A DNA stretch of 64,000 nucleotides, from NCBI GenBank assembly GCA_947179485.1, contig OX359247.1, positions 41,454,801 through 41,518,800 on the forward strand, given 5' to 3'. Positions 12,389 to 24,821 of this stretch are shown here, piece after piece. The notes beneath the pieces are model-generated. The model ran no database searches. It was not told where the DNA came from and saw only the letters and a program-made list of their open reading frames with translations. Position numbers and translations under genes: made by a program. Positions within the stretch are counted from its first letter, which is position 1. Each line of letters opens with the position of its first letter. Source of the stretch: Allacma fusca (taxonomy: Eukaryota; Arthropoda; Collembola; Symphypleona; Sminthuridae).

Positions 12389-13101
12389 CCATGACTACAA
12401 GATGTATTATTCAGCATCGTTGTGCTAGTATAATTATTGTAGTAAACGCTCCGGTTGCTATCATCCTGCATTCTAACAAAATAATTCTTAAAACGACGCT
12501 AATCCCTTAACAAAATTATGCCTTCCCCAACAGACGCAGCAAACTCATTTCTTACAGACAGAAAGTGGAGGTTGTGAAAAGAGGGGAGAATCTCTAGGCA
12601 GAGGTAAAAAAAAGTAGCATAAGAATTTTGGTCTCTCCCAAGTGAATCCATCACTCATAAAAAATGATGACTTTTTCCGTCCGCAGACAAGTCCTGAGGA
12701 GGAGTCGATTAAGGGAGATGATTTTCTCCGGATGATGATGATGATGATGACTGTGTGATCACCGGAGCGTGACTCTCCTCCTCGTCCCCTCCCCTCCCCT
12801 CACCCTCACCTCCTCCACCATATAAATAATCCCACACTCAGCAGTACTACAAATAGACCTTCAAAAAACCAGTTCTATTTTCCATTTAATCTCTATTACG
12901 AACCTTCATCCCCTTTAAAAAACATTTGCGTCCACCATAAATTTATATTTTCCTATAAAAACACACAGGGCGTCCTCTATCATTTCCCCCTTTTTACAGC
13001 CCATTACACCAACTGATCAAGTATTTCATTCCACATTTTTTTACCAATTTATTTTCAGCATTTGTCAAATTTTATTTTCTCTGACCTACAGAAAAAATTC
13101 C

Positions 13102-13180
13102 GGTCACAGGGGTCAATATTTCATTCCCTCAACTTTGATTATTTTCACCACTGTGACCTGAAATATTGACCTAGGTCAAT
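13102..13180. promoter_or_regulatory. Cluster of GGTCA inverted repeats (function unknown)
   Basis: GGTCACAG (13,102) has its reverse complement CTGTGACC at about 13,152, and GGTCAATATTTCA (about 13,110) has TGAAATATTGACC at about 13,159. A perfect 16-bp palindrome, ATTGACCTAGGTCAAT, sits at 13,165-13,180. AGGTCA is the half-site of many nuclear receptors. Regulatory use is only an inference. Confidence 0.35.
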
Positions 13181-14039
13181 GTAACAAAAATTGTAGAAAA
13201 TGTAAAAAAATATTTTTTTAAAAATTCCGAATCTATACATTTAATTCAAAATAGAGAGAAAATTTGGTAAAAAAATTTACTAAAAATTTTGGGCCTACCA
13301 GGCCAATGGGGCGGGAACGTTTTAAGGTACCCCCAATGTTATTATACATACATATGTCATTTCCCCTTTTCCCCTTACTTAGCCCGACTGTATGTCCAAG
13401 AAGAAAATGTTTGAGTGTCAAGACTAAATCCCGCAACTCAAAACTTTTCCTTGGAAATTTTTCCCCTCAGCTTTCGACGCAAAAAAAAATTTTTTTAGGG
13501 GGAAAGCGAAAGGAAAACTTTACTTTTATCTCCTTCCCAGCCTCTGACTGGACTTGCAATCGAACTAGACATGGCAGAGGATGTGAAAATTTATGGGCCA
13601 GGTCAACGTCAATGGGATCACGATAAGGGAGAGATACTTGTACTGAATCTCCTCATCCAAATCCTTCTCGCTTCCAACGCCATTTTTTCTCCTCTTTTCT
13701 CCCTATCTTTTTTTCCTCTCTATCCTTTCGAATTTATTTTTTCCCACTATTTTTTTCACTTCTAAAAAAATTAAAGCTCAAAAACGCTTAGAGAAAGAGA
13801 GAGGATTTTTAATATTGAAGGATTTATTTAGTTCAATTTTTACAAGGTGTTTTTATAGGAAAGGAAAATTTTTTAAATAAAATTTTGTTGTGCAACTTCA
13901 ACGCCGGTTACAATTTTAATGAGCTTAGCCGACCTGTCCTATTATGTAAGGTTGCGCTAAGGTTTCATCAAAAAATTTTGGTCAGTTTAAAATTTTTTTG
14001 ACCGTTTTATAAAAAGTTTTTGCTTGTTTAAAAAATATT

Positions 14040-14290
14040 TTTGTTTGCGTAAAAAATGTTTTTACCCATTTCAATTTCTTTTTGCCCATTTCAAATTTTT
14101 TTGCCCATTTCCAATTTTTTTGCCCATTTCAATTTCTTTTTGCCCATTTCAATTTCTTTTTGCCCATTTCAAATTTTTTTGCCCATTTCAATTTTTTTTT
14201 GCCCATTTAAAAATTTGTTTCCTCATTTCAAATTTGTTTTGCCCATTTCAATTTTTTTCTCATTTAAAAATTTTTTTGCCCGGTTAGAAA
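14040..14290. repeat. TTTGCCCATTTCAA minisatellite
   Basis: About eleven copies of a unit of roughly 19-21 bp (TTTTTGCCCATTTCAATTTC and variants) in tandem. It produces low-complexity frames with repeated FCPFQF, which are not genes. Confidence 0.85.
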
Positions 14291-14978
14291 TTTTTCCTCG
14301 CGTTAAAAAATATTTTGGCTGTGTTACAAATTGTTTAGTGCTTAAAAACTATCAGACGATTAAATAAAATAAATGTCTTTAAGATTTTTAAAAATTAGGT
14401 CTAAATGACTGGTCTTTTTGGGCGCTAGAAATAGCCCTTGGTAGAAATAATTACAGGACAAAGAAACCGGGAAAACCCACAAGTTTAGGACGGAGTGGAA
14501 ACTTTTGGGAAATGGTTCCGTTAACGAAGCAAACAAAAAAGCGAGAACGGAGGGGGAAAAAGTGAGTGAAAGTGTGGAATCTAATCGTAAGGCTAAATTC
14601 CTCCTCATCCTTTTCCCCTCGTCCAGTTTTTTTCCCTCGGACGTGCCTCCCTATGACTCAGCCAAAAACAACCGCAGTTAGCAATTCCCACAATATTTAA
14701 CTCCCATATAATGGAACGCTCATACATGCATATGTATAGGTACAAAAACTATACCTTTAGGTACATACAGAGCCCCGAAAAATATTTCCTTTGCCAGTAA
14801 ATTTTAAAAATATAAAGTTGGTTAAAATTTATTTGCTTTTTGTTGTTTTCTAAAAATATATTTCTCTACAAATTTTGTATAAAATGGGGAGAGGGAGAAA
14901 AAAATAGTTGTGGACATTAAATTGGCGAAGCAAAATTTTACTTAAATATTGGAAATAAGATATTTTTTAATAAGCTTT

Positions 14979-14995
14979 GTGTGTGTGTGTGTGTA
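14979..14995. repeat. (GT)n microsatellite
   Basis: Eight or nine uninterrupted GT dinucleotides. Confidence 0.8.
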
Positions 14996-15440
14996 GGAAA
15001 TAAATTTTGGGGACCTAGTATAAAAAAAATCAGGGGGTCAGTTTACCATATAAAAGCCTGACTTTGAGAGTAAAAGTTTGGGGATTTTTTTCTCATGAAA
15101 GTTTGTTTGAGTTAACGAGAGAAGGAGGTTTTTGGCTTTTGAAAAGCTTTCATTAAATTACGCATGTCTAAATCGTGGTCAAAAGTCAAACAAGTTTTCA
15201 TTGGAAATGCTGGGCCAATTCAGCTTTCCCTTCTGCTTCAACTCTCACTATTTCCAATTTCCTATTGACTCAATCCCATACCTTCAATTTTCCCTTTTTA
15301 AGGCCCGCAACTTTTTATTAAAAGATTTTATTTGCCTACACTTTTTACACTGATTTCTCTATTTTACTCACGCAGAGTCTGGGGCTATGGTGCGTGCGGA
15401 CTTGGGTTATTGCAGAGATTGAGACGAATTTTGAGAACCA

Positions 15441-16092
15441 CTTTGCTTAGAATTTAGCTTGACCTTAACACACCCTTTCAAAACTAGATGACAAATAGTG
15501 TGTAAGGCTGAACTTGAAAAGTCTCAAAGTATACGCTGAAATTCAATCCACACTTGGGTTTTACACACTTAAACTTCAACTACATTGTTTTTCAACTCGA
15601 ACCTTAAATATTCTTAAGGTGTACTTGAATTCAAACTATACATGACCTCAAACTCCACTTGAACTCAAAATCTACTTGACCTCTAACTCTACTTGAATTC
15701 AAACTTCACTTAAACTCAAATTCTACTTGCCCTCAAACTCTACTTGATCTCAAACTCCACTTGATATCAAACTCCACTTGATATCAAACTCCACTTGAAC
15801 TCAAACTCTACTTGACCTCAAAATTCACTTGAACTCAAACTCTACTTGAATTCAAACTTCACTTGAACTCAAACACTACTTGAATTCAAACTTCACTGGA
15901 ACTCAAACACTACTTGAACTCAAACTTCACTTGAACTCAAACTCTACTTGAATTCAAACTTCACTTGAACTCAAACAAAACTTCACTTGATCTCAGACTC
16001 TACTTTACATGAAACTCCACTTGACCTCAAACTTCACTTGACCTCGAACTCTACTTGATCCCATACTTCACTCGAACTTGACTTAAAACCTA
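15441..16092. repeat. ACTTGA-core tandem array F (17-bp unit)
   Basis: The unit ACTTGAACTCAAACTCT (17 bp) and variants recur across about 15,600-16,080, with degenerate copies to the left. Confidence 0.85.
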
Positions 16093-17729
16093 AAATGTCA
16101 AAACTAACCATCCCCCCACCCCACCACTGATTTTCGAGCCTTAGTAGAAAGAGCAGTGCAAACAAAATTCAGAGCTTGGAAGCGTGTCTACAGGAATTGG
16201 TGTTTTCCATGGGCCATTATACGCAAGCTAAGGGAAAGCCGGGCTTTAATAAATTGCAAGTTCGAGCGAGAGACAGAAAAAGAGGCCGTTTAAACCGACA
16301 CCCCGAAAATCAGGTCCGGATTAAATCCCCGAGTTTATCAATGGCTCCTGTCCTATTCCCAGCAAAATATGAGCTCCAATTTCACCCATCCCACACTCTT
16401 CCCTTTCCAGGCTCGCTATTCCTACACATGTACACAAAGCCTTTCTCCTGCTCATCTGTACCAAGGGAATAAAAATCTCACAAGATTTTCTCCTGGACAA
16501 AGTCTTACTTTCCCTCCTACACTTGACTCCTAGGCCAAGGAATTTCATCCTTAGAGTCGAGCGACAGTTTCAAATGTGTCAGTGAAGAAAATACTCCACG
16601 ATCGTCATCTCAATCGCAATACACTCCGTTCTTAGTATCAGTTAAAATAAAATAGATTTTGAAAAAAAACCTGCACAACTCAATCCTTGCTTCGGTCTAT
16701 TCCTCACATGCTAAAAATGCCAGTGTTGGGCAGCTTTTAATTAAAAATTTAAAATATGATAAACCTCAACGCGCCAATTTCAAAATAAACGAACTTCCAC
16801 GAAAATTTAACTAGGTCAATTCAATGGTAAGCAACCGTTTGACCCAATTTTTAGGGTCAAATTTTGTGACCCAGAAAAGGTCAAAAAGGTCACAAAATGG
16901 ATAAAAAGGGTCAATTACGGTCATTATGCGTAAAACGTTCCCTTGAGATAAAAGTTTGGCAAAAATGGTTACATTTTCTGAAGCGGGAAATTTAAATGCG
17001 TGTTTGAAACCCGGCCCCAGCTTTGCAAGTGGGAAAAATCTTAGACATATTTCCCCATAAAAAAAAATCAAGGAAAAACTTTCCCCATCAGTTTTCCAAT
17101 ATTCCACTGAAGTTTACTATGCCAAGCAGGTAATACATATATAACTGCAATACGTATTAAAAAAAACTTGAGAAAATCAGGATCTTTACAAGAGTGCTGA
17201 AGGATTTTCGAGAATCTCCAAGCACTTAGAATATTTCGGACTCGTGGAACGGAGACAGGCATACGGGATACAGCCCGTATGGAAAACCCGTACCAGGGCT
17301 GACGTAAACCCATCAAGATGGGAAGTTGGAGTAAAAATGGTTTTTACATTGTTCTTTCCTAAATGAGGCTAGATACAAATAAAGTGGAAGGGCATGTATT
17401 TGCATGTCAAAGAATGGAAGGAGGAAAATGCTTCCTGGGACGTTGAGGATATAAATAGGGACATAAATAATGGACAAGTATGTATTCCTTTTCTTTTGAC
17501 ACAACAACATTTCCTTCAAGCATTTCTCACATTTTTTCCCTCCTCAACAAAATCCCCCAGCTCTTTATGAAGCTTGAGAGCCAGGGCTTTTGCGAGGAGT
17601 TGCTGCATTTTTAAAGCGCCGTTTTTTGTTGTATGACTGGGACGCATCATTACCATCAATTCCCATGCTTTCTCAGCATCATCTCATGCACGGATGTATT
17701 TATTAGTGGTGGATTAAACTACATGAGCT
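16093..17729. other. Non-coding stretch with a second GGTCA dyad cluster
   Basis: No supported gene. At 16,838-16,898 there are two inverted repeats: TTTGACCC/GGGTCAAA (16,838-16,845 and 16,854-16,861) and ATTTTGTGACC/GGTCACAAAAT (16,861-16,871 and 16,888-16,898). Several further GGTCA half-sites extend to about 16,925. Confidence 0.45.
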
Positions 17730-18235
17730 TGGTTCAAGTTAGGAGGAACTCTCATCTTGAGTGAGGATAACTTGGGACTTGGCTGAATTCGAATATAAGG
17801 TCAAGTGTAGTTTCAAGTTCAAGTGAAAGGTCAAGTGTAGTTTCAAGTTCAAGTGAAAGGTCAAGTGTAGTTTCAAGTTCAAGTGAAAGGTCAAGTGTAG
17901 TTTCAAGTTCAAGTAAAAGGTCAAGTTTAAGTTAAAGCATAAGGTCAAGTTTGAGATCATGTTCAAGTGTAAGGTCAAGTGTAGTTTCAAGTTCAAGTGA
18001 AAGGTCAAGTTTAAGTTAAAGCATAAGGTCAAGTTTGAGATCATGTTCAAGTGTAAGGTCAAGTTTGAGATCAAGTTCAAGTGCAAGGTCAAGTTCAAGT
18101 GTAAGGTCAAGTTTGAGATCATGTTAAAAGGTAAGGTAAAATTTAAATTCAAATTCAAGTGTAAGGTCAAGTTTGATATCAAATTCAAGTGTAAGGTCAA
18201 GTTTGATATCAAAATCAAGTGTAAGGTCAACTTCA
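17730..18235. repeat. TCAAGT-core tandem array G (30-bp unit)
   Basis: At 17,798-17,927 a 30-bp unit (AAGGTCAAGTGTAG followed by TTTCAAGTTCAAGTGA) is repeated just over four times. Variant units with TTTGAGATCATGTTCAAG continue to about 18,230. Each unit has two TCAAGTG motifs and one AGGTCA motif. Confidence 0.9.
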
Positions 18236-18619
18236 CGAATTTAACCACTTCTTTAAATAATATATGCCAACCAATTTTGACTCAAAATTCCAAAATAGAA
18301 ATATTGATCAAGATGCCGAATTTCAATTTCCACTCAAATAAATGCCATTGACGATAGGACAGCCTCATCCTCCACATCACATAGCGGTAAATACTTACTA
18401 TGCACGCAATAAGCCCGAAATACCGATTTAACTTTAAAATACAGTAAAACCAAACGAAAAATTGTAATTACCTGTACAAAATTCGTTTACAGCAGCAAGG
18501 GATGAGCACGTCCAGGACCAAGCACGAAGGTGAACATGAAAAGATTCAAAAAAGTTCAAATATTAGCACCAAAGTTGGAATTATTAATATGCTTATTAGT
18601 ATCGCGCGGATTAATTTGC

Positions 18620-18856
18620 CTCCATTCAAGTTCAAGTTCAATTTTTCGTTTGAGTTCAAGTTTGAGTTCAAGTTTGAGTTCAAGTTTGAGTTCAAGTTTG
18701 AGTTCAAGTTTGAGTTCAAGTTGGAGTTCAAGTTGGAGTTTAAGTTGGAGTTCAAGTTGGAGTTCAAGTTTGAGTGCAAGTCTGAGTTCAAGTTTGAGTT
18801 CAAGTTTGAGTTCAAGTTTGAGTTCAAGTTTGAGTTCAAGTTTGAGTTCAAGTTAA
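18620..18856. repeat. GAGTTCAAGTTT 12-bp tandem array H
   Basis: About 19 copies of the 12-bp unit GAGTTCAAGTTT (minor variant GAGTTCAAGTTG). All frames are open because the unit is a multiple of three (FKFE repeats on +, NLNS repeats on -). These are treated as repeat artefacts. Confidence 0.92.
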
Positions 18857-19989
18857 ATGAATTTAGCATTTTTATTTTTCAAATATGAGGAATCTCGTGA
18901 TAAACTGAAAAGTAGAGATTGAGATGAATTGTGAAAAGTGGGAACCTGACAGGACGAAAGCTTCTGAGATTTTGGAAAGCGTGAGAGTGTAGGGATGAGA
19001 AAGTCTAAAATAGGGAGAGGTTGAAGACGTAGAACAAGTTGTTTGGTGTTATTTGGTGGACAGGGAAAGACACTTTGGAAGGGAAAGAAGGACGGGAGAG
19101 CAGTGCATTTTGAGTAAAGCTGGATAAGTGAAAGTGCACTGGGATTGGGCTTTCCCCCTGTAATGCCCCTCTGCATGTTAAGGAATAGGAAGGAAATTCT
19201 CCGTCCCATCAAACATTCAACACTTGACGAACAAAAGTAAAACCTTTTAACTTTCTCAAATGGAAGCAGCTCGGTCAAATCATCCCAGCCCTACTTAACC
19301 CTCACTTTACCTCTCTCCTCAAACGCACCTTAACTCCCATCAATCATCCACTTCCCCTTCAAATACATATAAATACATATTCAAAATACCAAATTCAAGG
19401 TTACCATCATCATTTCATTATCATTTGTTTCAATTCATTTTTTTATACACAAATTTTACTTTCTCCACCAAAAATAAAATGTTACATTTTTCTTACTTTT
19501 CTTTTCATGAAAAAAATTTTTTTCCTCAGATTTTGTTCCCTTTACTGAATTGCCATTTTTAGCATTTTGAATGTGATGCTTTTAGTTTCTGTTGAGGATT
19601 TGGAGGGATAAAAGCCTGAGCGCTTGGAAATTGATGGAAATGAGTGGAATTGAGAGAGGAATCTAAATTGACAACTTTTCCTTCTTCCTCAGTAATTTAC
19701 GAATATAAACTCTTGGGATGCAATCTTCAAATATTTACTTCAAAAATCCCATCTTCTCAGGTAACAAAAACATGGGGTTCAAACGTATATTCGAGTTTAA
19801 GTTCCTATTCCTGTTTCTAGCCCCGTTAATTTATGAATCGAATTTCAAGTTTTTTTTCGAGTGGGCTTTCAAGTTTGAGAGGTATTACATCCTTTGAAAT
19901 TTATTTTTTACTTAAATTTAAAAAAAATGTCGTATATCCAGTTTAGAGGATTATTTTGTTGAGAGGTGAAGTGTTTTAGAAAAAGTGAC

Positions 19990-20023
<34 letters not shown>

Positions 20024-20640
20024 GGAGAGAGAAAGGCGTTGTAAAGTGAAGGTACACTTGTAATACGGACATTGATGAGCTCGGGTTGAAGTATGATATT
20101 GAAGAAGGTTTGTTGAGTTGGAATAGGTGACAGAGGGTTTTCTTACATAGGTGGGAGCGTACTTGGGCTAAGAATATACGGAAGATTACTAGAAGGAGGA
20201 AGGGAATGTGCATTACAAGAATTCCCCTGCACTTGACTCTTTCCCAGCTCGTTAATATTCATAGCGGAAAAAATGGTGGGGGAGAAAGTGGAGGATGAGA
20301 TGATGGGTGGAAAGATGCGGAGCTAAAACCAACTGCGGGAAGGGAAGTGAAGGAGAGAGAGAGAGAGAGCAAAATTAATGGCGATTCCAGAGCTACTAGT
20401 TCACATGCAAATCCAAATCCGCTTTCACCCGCTACACGCCTTCTTTCCTGTCATCTCCAATCCTAATCCCAAAGGAGCCACTACTTTCTCCCACGAGCCA
20501 CAGCCAAAGCATAAGTCCCGGCCCTAACAAACCCTCACTTTTACAAAAACCAAAAAAATTATCTCAACGACTCAATTCTCTACTCGGGGGGTCTTTCAAT
20601 TATTTCTCTATTTAATCATTCGTTTGAGAACATGAATAAA
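18857..20640. other. Non-coding stretch with GAGA tracts
   Basis: No supported gene. It contains a GA tract (19,990-20,035) and a shorter one (about 20,352-20,369), plus T-rich runs near 19,440-19,530. Confidence 0.4.
19990..20035. repeat. (GA)n microsatellite
   Basis: About 46 bp of nearly pure GA repeats. GAGAG is also the binding core of the arthropod GAGA factor, but no function can be assigned. Confidence 0.85.
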
Positions 20641-21032
20641 ATCTTGAACTTGAATTTGTACTTGAATTTGAACTTAAACTTGAATTTGTACTTAAACTTG
20701 AATTTGAACTTAAACTTGAATTTGTACTTAAACTTGAATTTGTACTTGAATTTGAACTTAAACTTGAACTTAAACTTGAATTTGAACTTGAATTTGAACT
20801 TGAATTTGAACTTAAACTTGAATTTGAACTGGAATTTAAACTTGAATTTGAACTTGAACTTGAATTTAAACTTGAATTTGCACTTGAACTTGAATTTGAA
20901 CTTGAATTTGCACTTGAACTCGAATTTGAACTTGAACTTGAATTTGAACTTGAATTTGAACTTGAACTTCAGTTTAATTTTGAAAATGAAATATGGCGCG
21001 AATTGAAATTGAAATTTGAACTTAAGCCTGAA
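20641..21032. repeat. ACTTGAATTTGA hexamer/dodecamer array I
   Basis: Alternating AACTTG and AATTTG hexamers, mostly as 12-bp pairs, over about 340 bp. The long LNLNLN frame at 20,632-21,006 is an artefact of the repeat. Confidence 0.9.
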
Positions 21033-22515
21033 ATCTGATTCTGTGAAATACCTTAATTATTTGAGTTAATGAAAATATTTTGGAAGGCCTTCCTTTTCTT
21101 ACATATGAAATAAGGGTGGGAAAATAGGCTTGGTGAGGCTCGGAGAATTTTTGGGAATAAAGGCCACCTTCCCTCCCGCTCCGTCCTCATTGTTACCATT
21201 ACAAATGAGGATTGAGCTCCATGCGAGTTCCTCCACAATCATTTCCGGTTAATTTCCTTCCAAGAAAGCAATCACAATTTGCATAATTTTCCCATCCTTA
21301 ATCCTCCTTTCATTCCTACAAATTCTCTCCATGTCTCGCACAAATTACTGCAACCTCTGCAAAATAAATTCCCTCTCTCCTCTCCCTCAAAAGTCATTTC
21401 ATAACACGTGCATTACTCCTTATTGCAATCAGTCAAAACATTACTCGCAATACGAGAACAGCCATTACTACCCCACCTCCTTCAACTTCCACCTATTTCC
21501 CCAACTTTTTCAGCATTTTCCCAAACTATACCTCCAATTTAATCCAAACCCCCCTTTCACCCAAATTCTCCAAAATCCACGAAATTTTTTCGTATCAGCA
21601 GAATTTACAAAATTAACCCTTAATTTCAAATTTTTTTAAATTTTTTTCCCCCATATTTTATTTGAATTTTTTAAAAATTTGAATTTCACTAAATTCAAAA
21701 TTTAATCCCGTTTTCTTATAACTGGGTGTGATCCTTTTTTGAAGTTCGATATGTTAATAATTATTTTTATTGTGACGGGATCGAAAATGTATTCGTTGCT
21801 TGCTCCAAAACGACTATGAAAAATGCGGGGAGGGAACAAAACTCGCAATTTTAATTTGGTCGTATGGGGATGTGTTGAAGGATAAGTAAATATCCATCTT
21901 TGAGACGTCTCCCGTGCTCATGAATTCTTTGGAGTGATTAGTAAAGTAGTCACGATCTCAGGATATACTTCCCCTTTCACCACTTTCTCCCAAACCATTT
22001 CTCTGTAGACATCCATTTCCAGTCCGAATTCCTCACAGGCTTTTCTTCGACTCTTTTGTCCTCACACACCTTCACCAAAGGACATGCACACAGTATTCGG
22101 ATCCCAGTACATTTAATTCTTAGGATATCTTTCCACCCTCACACAGAGGGAACACGCGCTGGGAATTGTTTAATTCTGCCATTGAACATTATTGTCCCGT
22201 CCTTGAAACTACAATTGAATGGTCGTCAGAAACAAGCAAACGGATTGGACCATTTTCCTGGAATTGTTGCAGAGTGAAAGGATACTTTCACTCCATTTTG
22301 GGTTTCCCTTTCTTCCTTTCTCCCTCCTTTCAACGTATGTTAAAGAATTAGAGCAAGGTTTTGTTTATTTAGCTCTAATTTCGGTTTCGTATTTTGAATT
22401 GATGAGATTGAAAGAAATAATCAAGTTTTCCTTCAATGATGTTAAAGTTTTGGGAAAGGGAAAGGGAATGGCATGCTGGGGTCCCAGTTGTTTAGAATTT
22501 TGAAGACGTATCCAG
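21033..22515. other. Non-coding stretch
   Basis: No supported gene. A pyrimidine-rich, low-purine strand runs over about 21,280-21,620. Three overlapping open frames near 22,056-22,503 are unsupported. Confidence 0.4.
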
Positions 22516-22965
22516 TATCTGGAGTGTGCACTTGAATTTTTAGTCTGCATCTTAACCTTAAAATTCACTTAAGTGTGAACTTGAACTTGGCATAAACTTG
22601 AACTTGAGTAAGCTTGAGTATGAAAATTAAATATCAGCGGAAATTATAATTTTGTGGAAGTGAATTTGAACCTTAGCTTAAACTTCAGTCAAATTTGAAA
22701 TTTACACACACTTGAACTTAAACCTGAACTTGATACACACTTGAAATTAAGCTTGCCATACATTTGAACTTGAGCTAGCCATACATTTGGACTTGAGCTT
22801 GCCATACATTTGAACCTGAGCTTGCCATACACTGACCTGACCTCAATTTAAATACTCATCAAAAAATGTCTCCCAAAAGTTCGTAAAATATTTACCTAAT
22901 CAGAATTTTGAAGTAACCAATACTCAAGTTCAAGTGTACATCCAATACTTGACCTGAGCTTGACC
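22516..22965. repeat. Degenerate ACTTGA-core array J
   Basis: Loose copies of ACTTGAACTT and GAGCTTGCCATACATTTGAA (20 bp, about four copies at 22,745-22,830). This is the last ACTTGA array in the window; none was seen to the right. Confidence 0.75.
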
Positions 22966-23354
22966 CCGATCTTTCAAGAGCTCTAGGAATCCCCTCCTTC
23001 CCATGAAAGCTTCAATGCCCTATATACTTTGGTAACGTGTATAGTGAGAGCAATGTTTGAAATTGGTTTGAAAGTCCGGGATTAAATTATGAAGGAAAAT
23101 TAAATGCAAGAGAGAAACTTTCCAATGTTATTAAATTCAACTTGTATTTCTCCCTGTATAGACACAACCCACGCATATACATATTTACTAAGAAAAAGTT
23201 ACGAGACTTTCCAAAGGCTGTCACTCCTCTCTACACAAGTCCCTTCATAATTCAATTGATTATTAACGCCATAGGAAATTTCAATGGAGGCTTTTTAACA
23301 CGACCCCTGTTTTTACTCCCTTTCCTTCCATTCCCTATTCACACACTAATTTAA

Positions 23355-24190
23355 CTCAAGGCCCAGCATTTATATGAAAGAGAAAGTAAACAGATTTCCT
23401 CTCTTTCCACATCAACGTCAGCTCCAACCCTCTCCATTCCCAGACCTCCCATAGTTAACCTTCCTATCTAGAACTTCCCTACTGACTCATATGTATGTAT
23501 ATGCACGTAATTACAGGGTAGCTCCAATTACTTGACCCTCCTCGAATCATCCACATAATTTCAGTTCATTCTATCTTTACTTTATTAAAATTAACTATTT
23601 TTAATGACAAGTTAATTGAGAGAAAAAGCGCCCAGAAATTGAAAATGAATATATTTACCCACAAAATAGCTATTTATCTGAACTTCCTAACAGTATTTTT
23701 ATGACAGAATTTTAGCCGGAACGCAATCTTATAAAAATTACAATTCAAAATAAATTAAATTAAATTAAAACCCTGAAACTAACGCTAAGCTCAAAAACCT
23801 TTTAAAATGTTGATTGCTCCAAATTCCGAGTTTGCATGGGAATTAAAATAACTTTCGATCAATAATACAAAATACAACTCCTGGAGTTAATAACGTCCAA
23901 TTTTCAGATTTAATGAACCAGTGGACGAAACGCGCACAAATTTCCTTGTATACAGGAAATAATTCAAATTGATCTAAACATGTTTTGACGAACGGTATAC
24001 TGTAAATAATTAATATTGCTGGAGAAGTAATTATTGGATTTTAATTTCAATGTTTTCAAGACCTAACCGTTTTAACACTCAATGAAGTAAGAACTCAAAA
24101 ACATTTGGAGTTCAGTTCCAGTTACCTTTGGATATAATAAGGCAGTATCTGTGGATGGATCTACTTGAGTCAATTCCCTTAAAAATTACT
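23355..24190 (+). other. Orphan duplicated 5' flank of the receptor family
   Basis: This block resembles the flank just upstream of the first intact gene and also 28,605-29,010 plus 30,470-31,400. It starts with AGGCCCAGCATTTA and contains CAACCCTCTCCATTCCCAGA, an AATTGAGAGAAAAAGCG-type motif and, at 24,111-24,182, the promoter-like block TTCAGTTCCAGTTACC...TCTACTTGAGTCAAT. No exon follows before the next copy of the flank begins at about 24,195, so its gene appears to have been lost. Confidence 0.6.
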
Positions 24191-24821
24191 AATTTAACAC
24201 CAGGCCCAGCATTTAAATAAAAGAGACGTAAACAAATTTCCTCTCTTTTGCCCATCAACGTCAACTCCAACCCTCTCCATTCCCAGACCTCAAATAGTTA
24301 AACAGGTTGACTCCGATAATTTGATAACTGGAATCATTCACTTATAATAAAATTACAGTTCCTTGTATCTTTATACTAACACAATTGAGTATTTTTAATG
24401 ATAAAAGTTCGTTGAGAGGAAAATAAAATGGATATATAATAAAATAAATGCAAATAAATATATTCACGCAGTAAAGACCAATTTATCTAAATTTATTTGC
24501 ATAAGGTAAGACAGAGTTTGAGCGTAATTTTCTAAAAATTATTATTCAAACAAATAGAAAATAAATATAAAAAATTAAATAATTATTAGGGATAACTTTA
24601 ATAACCTAACGAAATCCTCTAATTCTGAGTTTGCATTGAAATTAAATTAACTTTTGGTGAATAATACAAACTAATGTTACATTCCCCAAATTCAATAAAT
24701 CATTACAATTTTTCAGGAAGAACACACGGGAAAAATCTCAGAACCCTCATAAATACAGTAGACATGAAGACGGAAACACTTTAAGACCCATTTTCAAGAA
24801 AGAATTCAAAAATATTATCAT

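Larger units (their letters stand above)
12389..15440. other. Gene-free stretch with microsatellites and GGTCA dyads
   Basis: About 3 kb with no supported gene. It contains a GAT run (12,733-12,749), CCCCT runs (12,780-12,800), the GGTCA inverted repeats at 13,102-13,180, the minisatellite at 14,040-14,290 and a GT microsatellite (about 14,979-14,995). Confidence 0.45.

Noticed and set aside
11884-12471. Long minus-strand LDLKLEL repeat frame (195 residues)
   Set aside because: Product of the 18-bp TCAAGT repeat; no splice or promoter support.
18502-18888. Open frames on both strands (FKFE and NLNS repeats)
   Set aside because: 12-bp satellite opens several frames at once; not evidence of coding.
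20632-21006. LNLNLN frame
   Set aside because: Hexamer array artefact.
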